A stretch of 9,241 bases of DNA from Bifidobacteriaceae bacterium (GCA_031272565.1 JAISTN010000346.1:1-9241), one strand, 5' to 3'; shown: positions 1-5,739, counted from the first letter of the stretch. Numbers and translations are program-made. Notes: a model not told the origin generated them from the letters alone.

Positions 1-48
1 CCCCCCCCCCCCCGGGGGGGGGGGGGGGGGGCCCCCCCCCCCCCCCCC
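1..48. repeat. C13-G18-C17 homopolymer block at the contig edge, probable assembly artefact
   Basis: The first 48 bases are 13 C, then 18 G, then 17 C, with no other base. The G run can pair with either C run, so it is a perfect self-complementary structure. Nothing of this purity occurs elsewhere in the window. Runs like this at a contig start are typical of low-quality or no-signal sequencer calls or a failed extension, and I infer an artefact rather than biology. It truncates whatever lies beyond it on the left. Confidence 0.85.
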
Positions 49-109
49 GCCGGCGGGTTCTCACGGCTCGGCACCACCTCCCAGTGGTCCGTAGCCGCAG
101 GAGCGGTCG
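49..109 (-). other. Short tail downstream of the exported-protein gene; possible start of a truncated next gene
   Basis: Reading the minus strand after the stop at 110-112, a GGGAGG (77-82) precedes a GTG at 62-64 by 12 nt. That frame opens M-R-T-R-R and runs into the homopolymer block. In actinobacteria, alternate-signal proteins often sit beside a SipW-like signal peptidase or sister exported proteins, so a co-directional partner gene here would make sense. With about five readable codons this is only a possibility, and the spacing is longer than ideal. Confidence 0.15.
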
Positions 110-766
110 TCACGAAGGACGCACCTGGGTCAGGTTGACGCTGATGGTGCCCAGGTCAAGCGCCTCGGACACGTAGTTCTGATCGCTGGCGTCGAAGCTG
201 CCGCTGATGGCCACGGCATACTTGGCGCCATCGACCGCGTCCTCTGCCACCGTCACGGGCGTGGACAGATCGCCCAGGTCACCATGGGCCCAGTCATCGC
301 TGATGGCCACGTAATTGCTGGTCTGCCATTCGAAAACCTGGTACGTCAGGGTCCAGCCGTTACCCGCCGAACCGGTGGCGGAGAGCGTCAGATCGGCCTT
401 CATGTTGTCGCCGCTCAGGGTGACCTCGATGCCCTTCAGGTCGAGTTCGATGCTGTCACCGGGCACGGCCTTGAAGTTGGCCTGGTCGATGGCGTTGCCG
501 CCCTTGTCCTGGCTGGTTTTGTCGTGCAGCAAGGTGGCCACGGCGTCAGCCTGGTTGACCCGGTCGCTGGACACGTCGTAGATGGTGAGGCTGTCAAACT
601 CGGCCGCCAAGTCTAGGTTGCCGTGCGTCACGGAACCAGGGTCAGCCTCCCCGGAATCGCTCCAGGTGGCGAAGGTCGCGCCCCCCAGCAGCAGAGCCAA
701 ACCGGCCGCGCCGGCCACCAGGCCTTTGGTGCGCAGCGAGCGGCTGTCGCGCGAAGCGTGTTTCAT
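110..766 (-). CDS. Alternate-type signal peptide (SipW-like) exported protein
   Basis: A 218-residue exported protein. Residues 10-40 form the signature of alternate signal-mediated exported proteins: basic n-region (SRSLRTK), hydrophobic core (GLVAGAAGLALLLGG), then ATFATWSDSG, followed by a GNLDL motif near residue 49. Such leaders are processed by SipW-type signal peptidases rather than ordinary LepB. The mature part is beta-rich and acidic, has VPGD near residue 101 and ends in NLTQVRPS, resembling the usual LTQV-type C-terminus of the RER_14450-like family (TIGR04089, from memory). No sortase LPXTG motif or membrane anchor is visible. The ATG at 764-766 is chosen because AAAGGA (776-781 on the complement) sits 9 nt upstream and the signal follows at once; the frame is open further upstream to 886 but that part looks untranslated. 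The substrate or matrix role is unknown. A cognate SipW peptidase is not in the window and may lie beyond the left edge. Confidence 0.85.
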   Translation of the reverse strand: MKHASRDSRSLRTKGLVAGAAGLALLLGGATFATWSDSGEADPGSVTHGNLDLAAEFDSLTIYDVSSDRVNQADAVATLLHDKTSQDKGGNAIDQANFKAVPGDSIELDLKGIEVTLSGDNMKADLTLSATGSAGNGWTLTYQVFEWQTSNYVAISDDWAHGDLGDLSTPVTVAEDAVDGAKYAVAISGSFDASDQNYVSEALDLGTISVNLTQVRPS

Positions 767-785
767 GCTTGTTGTTCCTTTCTGG

Positions 786-803
786 TGGCACCTGGCGGTG
801 CCA
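786..803 (-). promoter_or_regulatory. Perfect inverted repeat just upstream of the exported-protein ribosome binding site
   Basis: Arms TGGCACC and GGTGCCA flank a 4-nt TGGC loop. The repeat ends 4 nt upstream of the AAAGGA ribosome binding site (776-781) of the exported-protein gene. It could be a dimeric repressor site or a 5'-UTR hairpin affecting translation or mRNA stability. No clear -10/-35 pair was found nearby, so the two cannot be distinguished. Confidence 0.4.
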
Positions 804-1056
804 AATGTGAGCTGGCCGGATGGCCATCGCACTAGAACAACCCGGACAAAGCGACCTTTATTCCCAGCGCCCCCCTGGGCGCCCACGCGCGCCCGCGCCC
901 GCCCGCGCCCAACGCATCCAATACAAGGCGGCGCCGGACACGGGCCGCGCCAGGCCCATCATCAGCGGAGTGTGCGCCCGCCCCGCCGGCGCCACGGCCC
1001 GGGGCGCGTCACCGCCCCAGCAGCACCAGGCATCAGCCCTGTGCCCCGGGCGTCAC
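804..1056. other. Intergenic region with no gene; GC-rich low-complexity tract
   Basis: No frame here has a plausible start, ribosome binding site or recognisable protein. Positions about 875-912 are a CGCCCGCGCC-type low-complexity tract. On the minus strand this should contain the 3' end of the serine hydrolase transcript and the promoter of the exported-protein gene, but no -10/-35 pair stands out. Confidence 0.5.
979..1006 (-). terminator. Possible hairpin terminator after the serine hydrolase
   Basis: Arms CGCCCCG (979-985) and CGGGGCG (1000-1006) can form a 7-bp GC stem with a 14-nt loop, about 50 nt past the hydrolase stop on the minus strand. There is no T-tract, and the local GC richness makes chance pairing likely. 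Confidence 0.25.
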
Positions 1057-2127
1057 CTATCCGGCGTCGAAAGCCCCCAAGGCGGCATCGGACATGGCCG
1101 CCATCGCCCTGACGCCCGGCATGACCCGGGGGCAGGTGCCGGTCAGGTAGACAAAGACGGCATCACGGCTGGGGTCCGCCCAGACATTGCAGACAGAAGA
1201 CCCGTTGTGCCCAAACGCCGCCGGGTCAGACCGGGTCCCGATCCCCCGCACCAGCCCCGGCAGCCCGCCCAGTTGAAAGCCCAGTCCGTAGCGCTGCGCC
1301 TCCCCCAGCAGGTGGTCCCAGCAGCCCTCGGTGGGCCCGGCCAGCGCCGCGGCCAGGGTCTGGGGTGCGCACAGCCGCCGCCCGGCCTGGTCCACCCCGC
1401 CGCCCGCTAGCAGCCGGAAAAAGGCCGCCAGCGACCGGGCCGTGATGTGCAACGAGGCGGCCGGGATGACGGCCCGCCGGCCCAGGCGCCGGTTGACAAA
1501 CGTGGGGGTAATGAGGTTGCCGCCTATACCGTGTAGACGCACCGTCCGCTTAAGTTCCGCTGACGGCAAGGCCAAGTAGGCGTCCAGGCCCAAGGGCGCG
1601 AAGATCTCTTCACTCAGGAACTGTTCAATCCGCCGGCCGTCCACCCGGCGCACCACCTCTGCCAAGATGAAGCCGAACGACACCACGTGATAGGCCGCCT
1701 CTTGGCCGGCCGGCCAGCGTGGCCGGGCCCGCTGCGCCAACCACACGGACACACCCCGGAACGGCATCGCGGCCAGATCAACCAACAAGAAGCGGGCCGA
1801 TGACGGCACTCCCGCCCGGTGTTCCAAGACATGACGGATGGTGATGGCGTCCTTGCCATGGGCGACGTAGGCCGGCCAATGGTGCGCCACCGGGTCGTCC
1901 AGGCTCAGTTGGCCGCGCTCTGCCAGCAGGTGGATCGCCATGGCCGTGAACGGCTTGGTGACGGAAAAGGCGAAGAAAAGAGAATCCGGCCGGCAGCCGC
2001 GGTAGCGTTCCAGCAAGACCTGGTCGCCCCGGGTGGCCAACAGGGCGTAGGCGCCGCCACGGCGCTCAGCCAGTTCAACGACACCATCCCAGGTCACAGG
2101 CTTATCTTCCGCCCCCGCCAGGCCCAC
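1057..2127 (-). CDS. Serine hydrolase, beta-lactamase family (class C / family VIII esterase-like)
   Basis: A 356-residue protein of the class C beta-lactamase / penicillin-binding-protein fold (PF00144-like). The nucleophile motif SxxK is SVTK at residues 55-58, in the usual FFAFSVTKPFTAMAIHLL helix. The catalytic tyrosine motif is YHVVS at 146-150, followed by FGFILAEVVRRVDGR, which matches family VIII carboxylesterases better than true AmpC enzymes. The third motif, normally KTG or HGG, is FGHNGSS at 306-311. These support a serine acyl-enzyme hydrolase acting on an ester, amide or peptide, but the substrate cannot be told. There is no signal peptide, so it is probably cytoplasmic. The first in-frame start is GTG at 2125-2127, since a stop lies at 2167-2169, and it has no good ribosome binding site. 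A strong site plus ATG at 2170 opens a different frame, so the N-terminus may be frameshifted or translationally coupled. It stands alone between hairpins. Confidence 0.85.
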   Translation of the reverse strand: MGLAGAEDKPVTWDGVVELAERRGGAYALLATRGDQVLLERYRGCRPDSLFFAFSVTKPFTAMAIHLLAERGQLSLDDPVAHHWPAYVAHGKDAITIRHVLEHRAGVPSSARFLLVDLAAMPFRGVSVWLAQRARPRWPAGQEAAYHVVSFGFILAEVVRRVDGRRIEQFLSEEIFAPLGLDAYLALPSAELKRTVRLHGIGGNLITPTFVNRRLGRRAVIPAASLHITARSLAAFFRLLAGGGVDQAGRRLCAPQTLAAALAGPTEGCWDHLLGEAQRYGLGFQLGGLPGLVRGIGTRSDPAAFGHNGSSVCNVWADPSRDAVFVYLTGTCPRVMPGVRAMAAMSDAALGAFDAG

Positions 2128-2170
2128 GCGACACCCGGCCAGTAGTTCCGCTGAACGAAAGTTTGTTCAT
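2102..2170 (-). CDS. 22-codon ORF with a strong ribosome binding site overlapping the hydrolase start (leader peptide or frameshifted N-terminus)
   Basis: On the minus strand, GGAGG (complement of 2178-2182) lies 7 nt upstream of ATG at 2168-2170, the best-formed initiation site near this gene. The frame reads MNKLSFSGTT and ends with TAA at 2102-2104 after 22 codons, overlapping the first 26 nt of the hydrolase ORF in another frame. The tail is Gly-rich and encoded by G runs. Two readings fit. It may be a leader peptide whose translation delivers ribosomes to the hydrolase GTG. Or a single-base indel in the G-rich tract may have split the true N-terminus from the hydrolase. I do not recognise the peptide. 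Confidence 0.4.
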   Translation of the reverse strand: MNKLSFSGTTGRVSRGPGGGGR

Positions 2171-2177
2171 CCCTGGT

Positions 2178-2182
2178 CCTCC
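2178..2182 (-). promoter_or_regulatory. Ribosome binding site GGAGG ahead of the ATG at 2170
   Basis: This is a consensus Shine-Dalgarno on the minus strand with ideal 7-nt spacing to the ATG at 2168-2170. It decides that translation most likely enters in the short ORF frame, not at the hydrolase GTG, which has no such site. Confidence 0.6.
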
Positions 2183-2198
2183 GGTGGTTGGTGTGGCG

Positions 2199-2211
2199 AC
2201 CTGGACCAGGT
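2199..2211. promoter_or_regulatory. Palindrome ACCTGG-A-CCAGGT upstream of the hydrolase
   Basis: A perfect 13-nt inverted repeat with a 1-nt centre lies 17 nt upstream of the GGAGG site serving the hydrolase region. The loop is too short for an RNA hairpin of this stem length, so an operator is the more natural reading. No regulator can be assigned. Confidence 0.3.
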
Positions 2212-2237
2212 GGGCGTGGTGGCAAAGTGGCGGCCCG

Positions 2238-2261
2238 CTGGCCGGCCGGCAGGCCGGCCAG
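2238..2261 (-). terminator. Strong hairpin between the deaminase and the hydrolase, probable terminator
   Basis: Arms CTGGCCGGCC (2238-2247) and GGCCGGCCAG (2252-2261) are perfectly complementary, giving a 10-bp stem and a GGCA loop. It begins about 94 nt past the deaminase stop on the minus strand and lies before the hydrolase. There is no long T-tract, only ACTTTG shortly after, as is common for actinobacterial terminators. An operator role is also possible. Confidence 0.45.
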
Positions 2262-2354
2262 GCGTCACCAACGCCGCCCCTGGACCCTGCCGGCCCTGGC
2301 CGGTCCAAGCAGCGGCGGGGATCAGGATTCATTGCCCGGTGGCGTCCGTGGCCG

Positions 2355-2978
2355 CTATTCGGCTTCCGGCACGGCCGCCTCCGCCGCCAGGGCGGCGGCC
2401 GTGGCCGCGGCGTGGTCCGAGGTGTTCTCCGCCCCGGCGGTCACCTGGTTGGGGTAGGTCTGGTCTTCATCGAACCAGACGTCCAATTGGACTCCGGCGG
2501 CGGCCAGCAGATCGCGGGACTGCTGCGCGGCGTGGTACCGCCGCAGTGCAACCACCCGCTCCACACCGACACTGATCAGCAGCATGGCACAGGTGGCACA
2601 GGGCTCCATGGTGCAGTAGACGGTGGTGCCCGCTAACGGTAGGCCGTACTTGGCGCCCTGGGCCATGGCGTTTTGTTCGGCGTGAATGGTGCGCACGCAG
2701 TGGGTCCGGATGTTGCCGTCGTCTTCCACCACATTGCGCCACAGGTGGCCCACGTCGTCACAGTGGGGCAGGCCGGGCGGCGAACCGACGTAGCCAGAGC
2801 AGATGATGCGGTGGTCCCGCACTATCAGGCAGCCGGACCGGCCGCGGTCACAGGTGGCGCGCCCGGCCACCAACGGCACCAACTGGACAAAGTACTCATC
2901 CCAGCTTGGCCGGGCGTCCGGTGTCGCGCCGTTGGCCGGGGGGACTGGTTGGGAAGTGAGCGGAGAAGCTTGGGTCAC
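2355..2978 (-). CDS. dCMP deaminase / cytidine-deoxycytidylate deaminase family zinc enzyme
   Basis: A 207-residue protein with the complete cytidine/deoxycytidylate deaminase zinc site. TIHAEQNAM carries the zinc ligand His99 and proton-shuttle Glu101. TMEPCATCAM (123-132) carries zinc ligands Cys127 and Cys130. The upstream block TCDRGRSGC (42-50), IICSGYVGSPPGLPHC (58-73) matches dCMP deaminases (ComEB/Dcd-type) rather than tRNA adenosine or free cytidine deaminases. The expected reaction is dCMP to dUMP plus ammonia, feeding thymidylate synthesis in the cytoplasm. Residues about 181-207 form an Ala-rich acidic tail beyond the domain, and residues 1-24 are a Pro/Ala-rich extension. The GTG start at 2976-2978 has no strong ribosome binding site, but a GATAAT box lies 6 nt upstream, suggesting a leaderless mRNA. 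It is divergent from the C39 peptidase. Confidence 0.88.
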   Translation of the reverse strand: MTQASPLTSQPVPPANGATPDARPSWDEYFVQLVPLVAGRATCDRGRSGCLIVRDHRIICSGYVGSPPGLPHCDDVGHLWRNVVEDDGNIRTHCVRTIHAEQNAMAQGAKYGLPLAGTTVYCTMEPCATCAMLLISVGVERVVALRRYHAAQQSRDLLAAAGVQLDVWFDEDQTYPNQVTAGAENTSDHAAATAAALAAEAAVPEAE

Positions 2979-2984
2979 CTATCG

Positions 2985-2990
2985 ATTATC
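2985..2990 (-). promoter_or_regulatory. Leaderless -10 box (GATAAT) of the deaminase
   Basis: On the minus strand GATAAT ends 6 nt before the GTG start at 2978, placing the expected transcription start at or next to the start codon. This is the usual actinobacterial leaderless arrangement. No good -35 hexamer is visible; CAGACC lies 18 nt upstream. Confidence 0.5.
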
Positions 2991-3118
2991 CCCCGGCAGA
3001 TGGGCCCAGGTCTGAAGCGACACGGGCGGGCCGGGGCGAGGCTCCGCCGCCAGTTCCGTGACACGAACCGCCGGGTGGCGGCGGGCATCAGGTTCCGGCC
3101 GCGCCGGCGCGGGGCGGC

Positions 3119-3124
3119 TAACCT
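3119..3124 (+). promoter_or_regulatory. Leaderless -10 box (TAACCT) of the C39 peptidase
   Basis: TAACCT fits the TANNNT pattern and ends 6 nt before the GTG at 3131, the same geometry as at the divergent deaminase and at tetR. A GAGG (3128-3131) is too close to the alternative ATG at 3134 to be a convincing ribosome binding site, which favours leaderless initiation at GTG 3131. The -35 is not evident. Confidence 0.4.
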
Positions 3125-3130
3125 GGCGAG

Positions 3131-3748
3131 GTGATGATTGACGCTCCCTTCATCGACCAGCGCGGGGGTTTTCCGACGGGCTGCGAGGCCGTCAGCGCGG
3201 TCATGGCCCTGTGGCACGCGGGAGTGGCAATCACGGTGGACCAGTTCATCGACCAGTATCTGCCTCAAGGCCAGGCTCCGGCGCCCGATGCCGCCGGCCA
3301 CTTGACCGGCGCCGACCCGGCTTTGGCTTTCCCCGGCTCGCCGCGCGATCCGGCCGGCTGGGGCTGCTTTGCGCCAGTCATCGTCACGGCGCTCGACCGG
3401 GCGCTGGGGGAAAAGGGGCCGCGCGGCGCCCGGGTGGCTGATTTGAGCGGCCGGGCATTGGGCGACATCGGCCGCTACTGTGAGCTGACCGGGCGGCCGG
3501 CCATTGTCTGGGCGACCATCGGCATGGCTCAGCCACCACTGCGGGTGGAGGCGACCTGGACCACCCCGGCCGGGCGGCTGGTCGAATGGCGCAGCCCGGA
3601 GCACGCCCTGCTGCTGGTGGGCACGGACGCGGCCAACTACTACTTCAACGACCCGCTGGCCGGCCCGGCCACGCCTTACCCCACGGCCCTGGCCCAGGCG
3701 GCCTTCGACGCCCTGGGGCGCCAGGCGCTGGCCATCGAATTGCCCTAG
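3131..3748 (+). CDS. C39-like family cysteine peptidase
   Basis: A 205-residue protein matching the stand-alone C39-like peptidase domain (Peptidase_C39_2 type). The N-terminus FIDQRGGFPTGCEAVS places Gln10 (oxyanion) and Cys18 (nucleophile) as expected. WGCFAPVIV (77-85) and RPAIVWATIGM (122-132) are characteristic of the family. EHALLLVG gives the catalytic His158, and YYFNDPLAG (170-178) supplies the third polar residue at Asn173/Asp174. It therefore probably hydrolyses peptide bonds by a Cys-His-Asp/Asn mechanism; the substrate is unknown. It lacks both a signal peptide and an ABC transporter module, so it is neither an evident secreted enzyme nor a bacteriocin exporter; a cytoplasmic role is implied unless export is non-classical. 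GTG 3131 is chosen over ATG 3134 because of the leaderless -10 box. It is transcribed divergently from the deaminase and converges on the antiporter. Confidence 0.8.
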   Translation: MMIDAPFIDQRGGFPTGCEAVSAVMALWHAGVAITVDQFIDQYLPQGQAPAPDAAGHLTGADPALAFPGSPRDPAGWGCFAPVIVTALDRALGEKGPRGARVADLSGRALGDIGRYCELTGRPAIVWATIGMAQPPLRVEATWTTPAGRLVEWRSPEHALLLVGTDAANYYFNDPLAGPATPYPTALAQAAFDALGRQALAIELP

Positions 3749-3909
3749 CCCGCCGGCTTGTCCCAGTGTTCGTCAGGTGGGGACGGGTCCCAGGTGACGA
3801 ACCCGCACTTGAGGCAGCGGCTGTCAGCCGTGCCAGGTACCGGGCTGGCTGGTCCCGGGAGCGGCTGGCTCCGACGCGACTGGGGCGCCGTTGACCGTGA
3901 GGCCGGGCC
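3745..3909 (-). other. Coding-like minus-strand tail with a CxxC motif, out of frame with the antiporter
   Basis: On the minus strand an open frame runs from a stop at about 3922-3924 to TAG at 3745-3747. Its last two dozen codons read naturally, with G/C third positions, and include RCLKCGFVTWDP and then DEHWDKPAG. The TAG shares the CTAG with the C39 gene's own stop (3746-3748). No ATG, GTG or TTG was found in the open frame, so it is not a free-standing gene. It overlaps the Pro-rich end of the antiporter in a different frame, so it could be the true antiporter C-terminus displaced by an indel in the linker, or a decayed gene. The hairpin at 3768-3802 lies inside it, which argues for non-coding terminator DNA. 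I do not recognise the sequence; one CxxC is not a full zinc ribbon. Confidence 0.3.
3768..3802. terminator. Hairpin between convergent genes, candidate bidirectional terminator
   Basis: Arms GTTCGTCA (3768-3775) and TGACGAAC (3795-3802) are perfectly complementary. Inside, GGGA and TCCC can pair around a CGGG loop, giving a two-part stem. It sits 20 nt past the C39 stop and 22 nt past the antiporter stop, almost centred between the convergent genes, as a shared terminator would be. It has no T-tract. Confidence 0.5.
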
Positions 3910-5677
3910 CCGGCTGGGCGGTCATTTGGACGGGGGTGACGCCGGGCGCGGCCGGCCAGGGGCCGGGGGCAATGCCCGGCGTGGCAAACGCGGCCGGTTC
4001 TTCCGGCAGGGGCTTCTGGAACGCCTTGACCAGCAGCAGGAAGCCGGCCACCAGGGCCAGCGCCGGCAGGAACGACACGACCCAGCCCATCCAGAACGCC
4101 GCTCCAGCGTGGACCGTCAAGCCGGCAATCAGGAAGCCGATGAAGGACACGGCGGCCACCGGCAGCGCGTAGAGCAACTGGGTGTTGACGTGGTTGATGT
4201 GGTTCGATTGAGCGCCGGCTGAGGCCATGATGGTGGTGTCAGAAATGGGCGAAACATGATCGCCAAAGACGGCCCCGGCCAGGCAGGCCGACATGCCAAC
4301 ATAGAGCAGCGCGGGCTCAGCGCTATATGGGAACACGGCCGTCACAATCGGGATCAGAATGCCGAAGGTCCCCCAGGAGGTGCCGGTGGCGAACGCCAGG
4401 CCGCAGGCCACCAGGAAGATGACGGCCGGTAGGAAGCCGGACAGGCTCGCAGCATTCTCCGACAGGTAGTTGTAGACAAACTGGCCCGCTCCCAGGTCGC
4501 CGGTCATCTTGTTCAAGGTCCAGGCGAAGGTCAGGATGATGATGGCCGGTCCCATCACCTTCAGGCCGTCCGGCAGGCAGCCCATCAACTTGCCAAATGG
4601 CAGCAGCCGCCGGGCCAGGTAATAGGCCACGGTAAAGATAACGGCGGCCACCGAACCGAGCATCAGGCCCAGCGAGGCATCGGCGTCGGCGAAAGCATCA
4701 ACCAAGCCAGCACCCTGGAAGATGCCGCCGGTGTAGACCATGCCAAAGATGCAGGCCGCGATCAGGAATACCACCGGCCACAGCATGTCCTGCACCCGGC
4801 CCTTGCCCTGGTTGTCGTCTGCCTCATCCCCCGCGAATGGGCGCTCGCCGGTGGTGAACAGGTCACCGTGCCGGGCGTTGAACTCATGGCGGCGCATGGG
4901 GCCATAGTCCAGGTTCAGCCCCACCAGGAGCAGCATGAAGGCCAGCGTCAGCAGGGCGTAGAAGTTGAACGGGATGGACTGGATGAACACGCGGAAGCCG
5001 TTTTCACCTTCGACAAAACCGCTGACGGCCGCCGCCCAGGTCGAGATGGGCGCGATGATGCAAATGGGGGCGGCGGTGGCATCCACCAGGTAGGCCAGCT
5101 TGGCGCGGGAGATGCCCCGCTGGTCGGTCAATGGCCGCATCACGGAACCGACCGTCAGGCAGTTGAAGTAGTCATCGACAAAGATGAAGACACCCAGCAA
5201 CATGGTGCAGAACTGCGCTCCCGCCCGGGAGTGGACGTGGGCCTGGGCCCAGCGGCCAAAGGCCACCGCCCCACCGGAACGGCTCATCATCACGATGATT
5301 GCCCCCAGGGCGACATCGAACACCAGGATGCCAACGTTCCAGGAGTCGCTCAGCACGCTCAAGATGCCGTCTTCGGTGACGTGCAACACCGTGCCTTCGA
5401 AGTCAAAGTTGGACCAGAGCAGGGCACCCACCACGATGCCCACAAACAGCGAGGAGTAGACCTCCTTGGTGATCAAGGCCAGGCAGATGGCGACCAGTGG
5501 ACCGACAAGGCCCGCAAAGGTGGCATAGTAGTGCGGCTCGGGGGCGTCTGCGCCCTCCTCGGCCGCCCAGGCCGCGAACGGCGTGACGGTGGCCAACAGG
5601 AACACTCCGGCAAACAGCCAACGCTTGAACCGAGAGGTAATCCGGGGGGTGGACCGCAAGTTGAACCGGGGGGTCAT
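3824..5677 (-). CDS. NhaC-family Na+/H+ antiporter
   Basis: A 617-residue polytopic membrane protein of the NhaC antiporter family (PF03553), expected to exchange cytoplasmic Na+ (or another cation or metabolite) for external protons. Family blocks seen in order: ICLALITKEVYSSLFVGIVVGALL (64-87), VFIFVDDYFNCLTVGSVMRPLTD (163-185), KLAYLVDATAAPICIIAPISTW (193-214), ATGTSWGTFGILIPI (430-444) and GDHVSPISDTTIMASAGAQ (472-490). The acidic and polar residues in these blocks are the usual ion-path candidates. Hydrophobic segments cover most of 52-550. An N-terminal hydrophobic stretch (20-39, RWLFAG to AWAAEE) looks like a cleavable signal or an extra helix. Residues 556-617 are a Pro/Ala-rich tail absent from typical members. 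The ATG at 5675-5677 has GGAGG 4 nt upstream, slightly close. It stands alone and converges on the C39 gene. Substrate specificity (Na+, malate/lactate, arginine) cannot be read from the sequence. Confidence 0.92.
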   Translation of the reverse strand: MTPRFNLRSTPRITSRFKRWLFAGVFLLATVTPFAAWAAEEGADAPEPHYYATFAGLVGPLVAICLALITKEVYSSLFVGIVVGALLWSNFDFEGTVLHVTEDGILSVLSDSWNVGILVFDVALGAIIVMMSRSGGAVAFGRWAQAHVHSRAGAQFCTMLLGVFIFVDDYFNCLTVGSVMRPLTDQRGISRAKLAYLVDATAAPICIIAPISTWAAAVSGFVEGENGFRVFIQSIPFNFYALLTLAFMLLLVGLNLDYGPMRRHEFNARHGDLFTTGERPFAGDEADDNQGKGRVQDMLWPVVFLIAACIFGMVYTGGIFQGAGLVDAFADADASLGLMLGSVAAVIFTVAYYLARRLLPFGKLMGCLPDGLKVMGPAIIILTFAWTLNKMTGDLGAGQFVYNYLSENAASLSGFLPAVIFLVACGLAFATGTSWGTFGILIPIVTAVFPYSAEPALLYVGMSACLAGAVFGDHVSPISDTTIMASAGAQSNHINHVNTQLLYALPVAAVSFIGFLIAGLTVHAGAAFWMGWVVSFLPALALVAGFLLLVKAFQKPLPEEPAAFATPGIAPGPWPAAPGVTPVQMTAQPGPGLTVNGAPVASEPAAPGTSQPGTWHG

Positions 5678-5733
5678 GATGCCTCCGTGTCTAGGGGATG
5701 ATCACACAAACACACACGCCATCGTGCACAGCC

Positions 5734-5739
5734 ATGTTA
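5734..5739 (-). promoter_or_regulatory. Possible -10 box (TAACAT) of the antiporter
   Basis: On the minus strand TAACAT matches TANNNT and would start transcription about 50 nt upstream of the antiporter ATG, leaving room for the GGAGG ribosome binding site. No acceptable -35 element is seen 16-18 nt upstream. Confidence 0.25.

Noticed and set aside
767..886. Upstream extension of the exported-protein frame to 886
   Set aside because: It would put 40 odd residues ahead of the signal peptide, and the ATG at 766 has its own ribosome binding site. The extension runs through the inverted repeat at 786-803.
875..912. CGCCCGCGCC-like tract as a repeat array
   Set aside because: No constant unit or spacer; simple low-complexity GC sequence.
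1057..2127. Calling the serine hydrolase an AmpC antibiotic-resistance gene
   Set aside because: The Tyr motif is YHVVS and the third motif is HNGSS, as in family VIII esterases. There is no signal peptide and no ampR-like neighbour, so resistance is not supported.
2281..2307. Inverted repeat TGGACC / GGTCCA after the deaminase stop as a terminator
   Set aside because: The stem is only 6 bp with a 15-nt interior that pairs poorly; the hairpin at 2238-2261 is much stronger.
4868..5701. Plus-strand open frame (277 codons) opposite the NhaC antiporter
   Set aside because: Its Gly/His/Gln/Asp-rich composition is typical of an antisense reading of a membrane-protein gene, and no family is recognisable.
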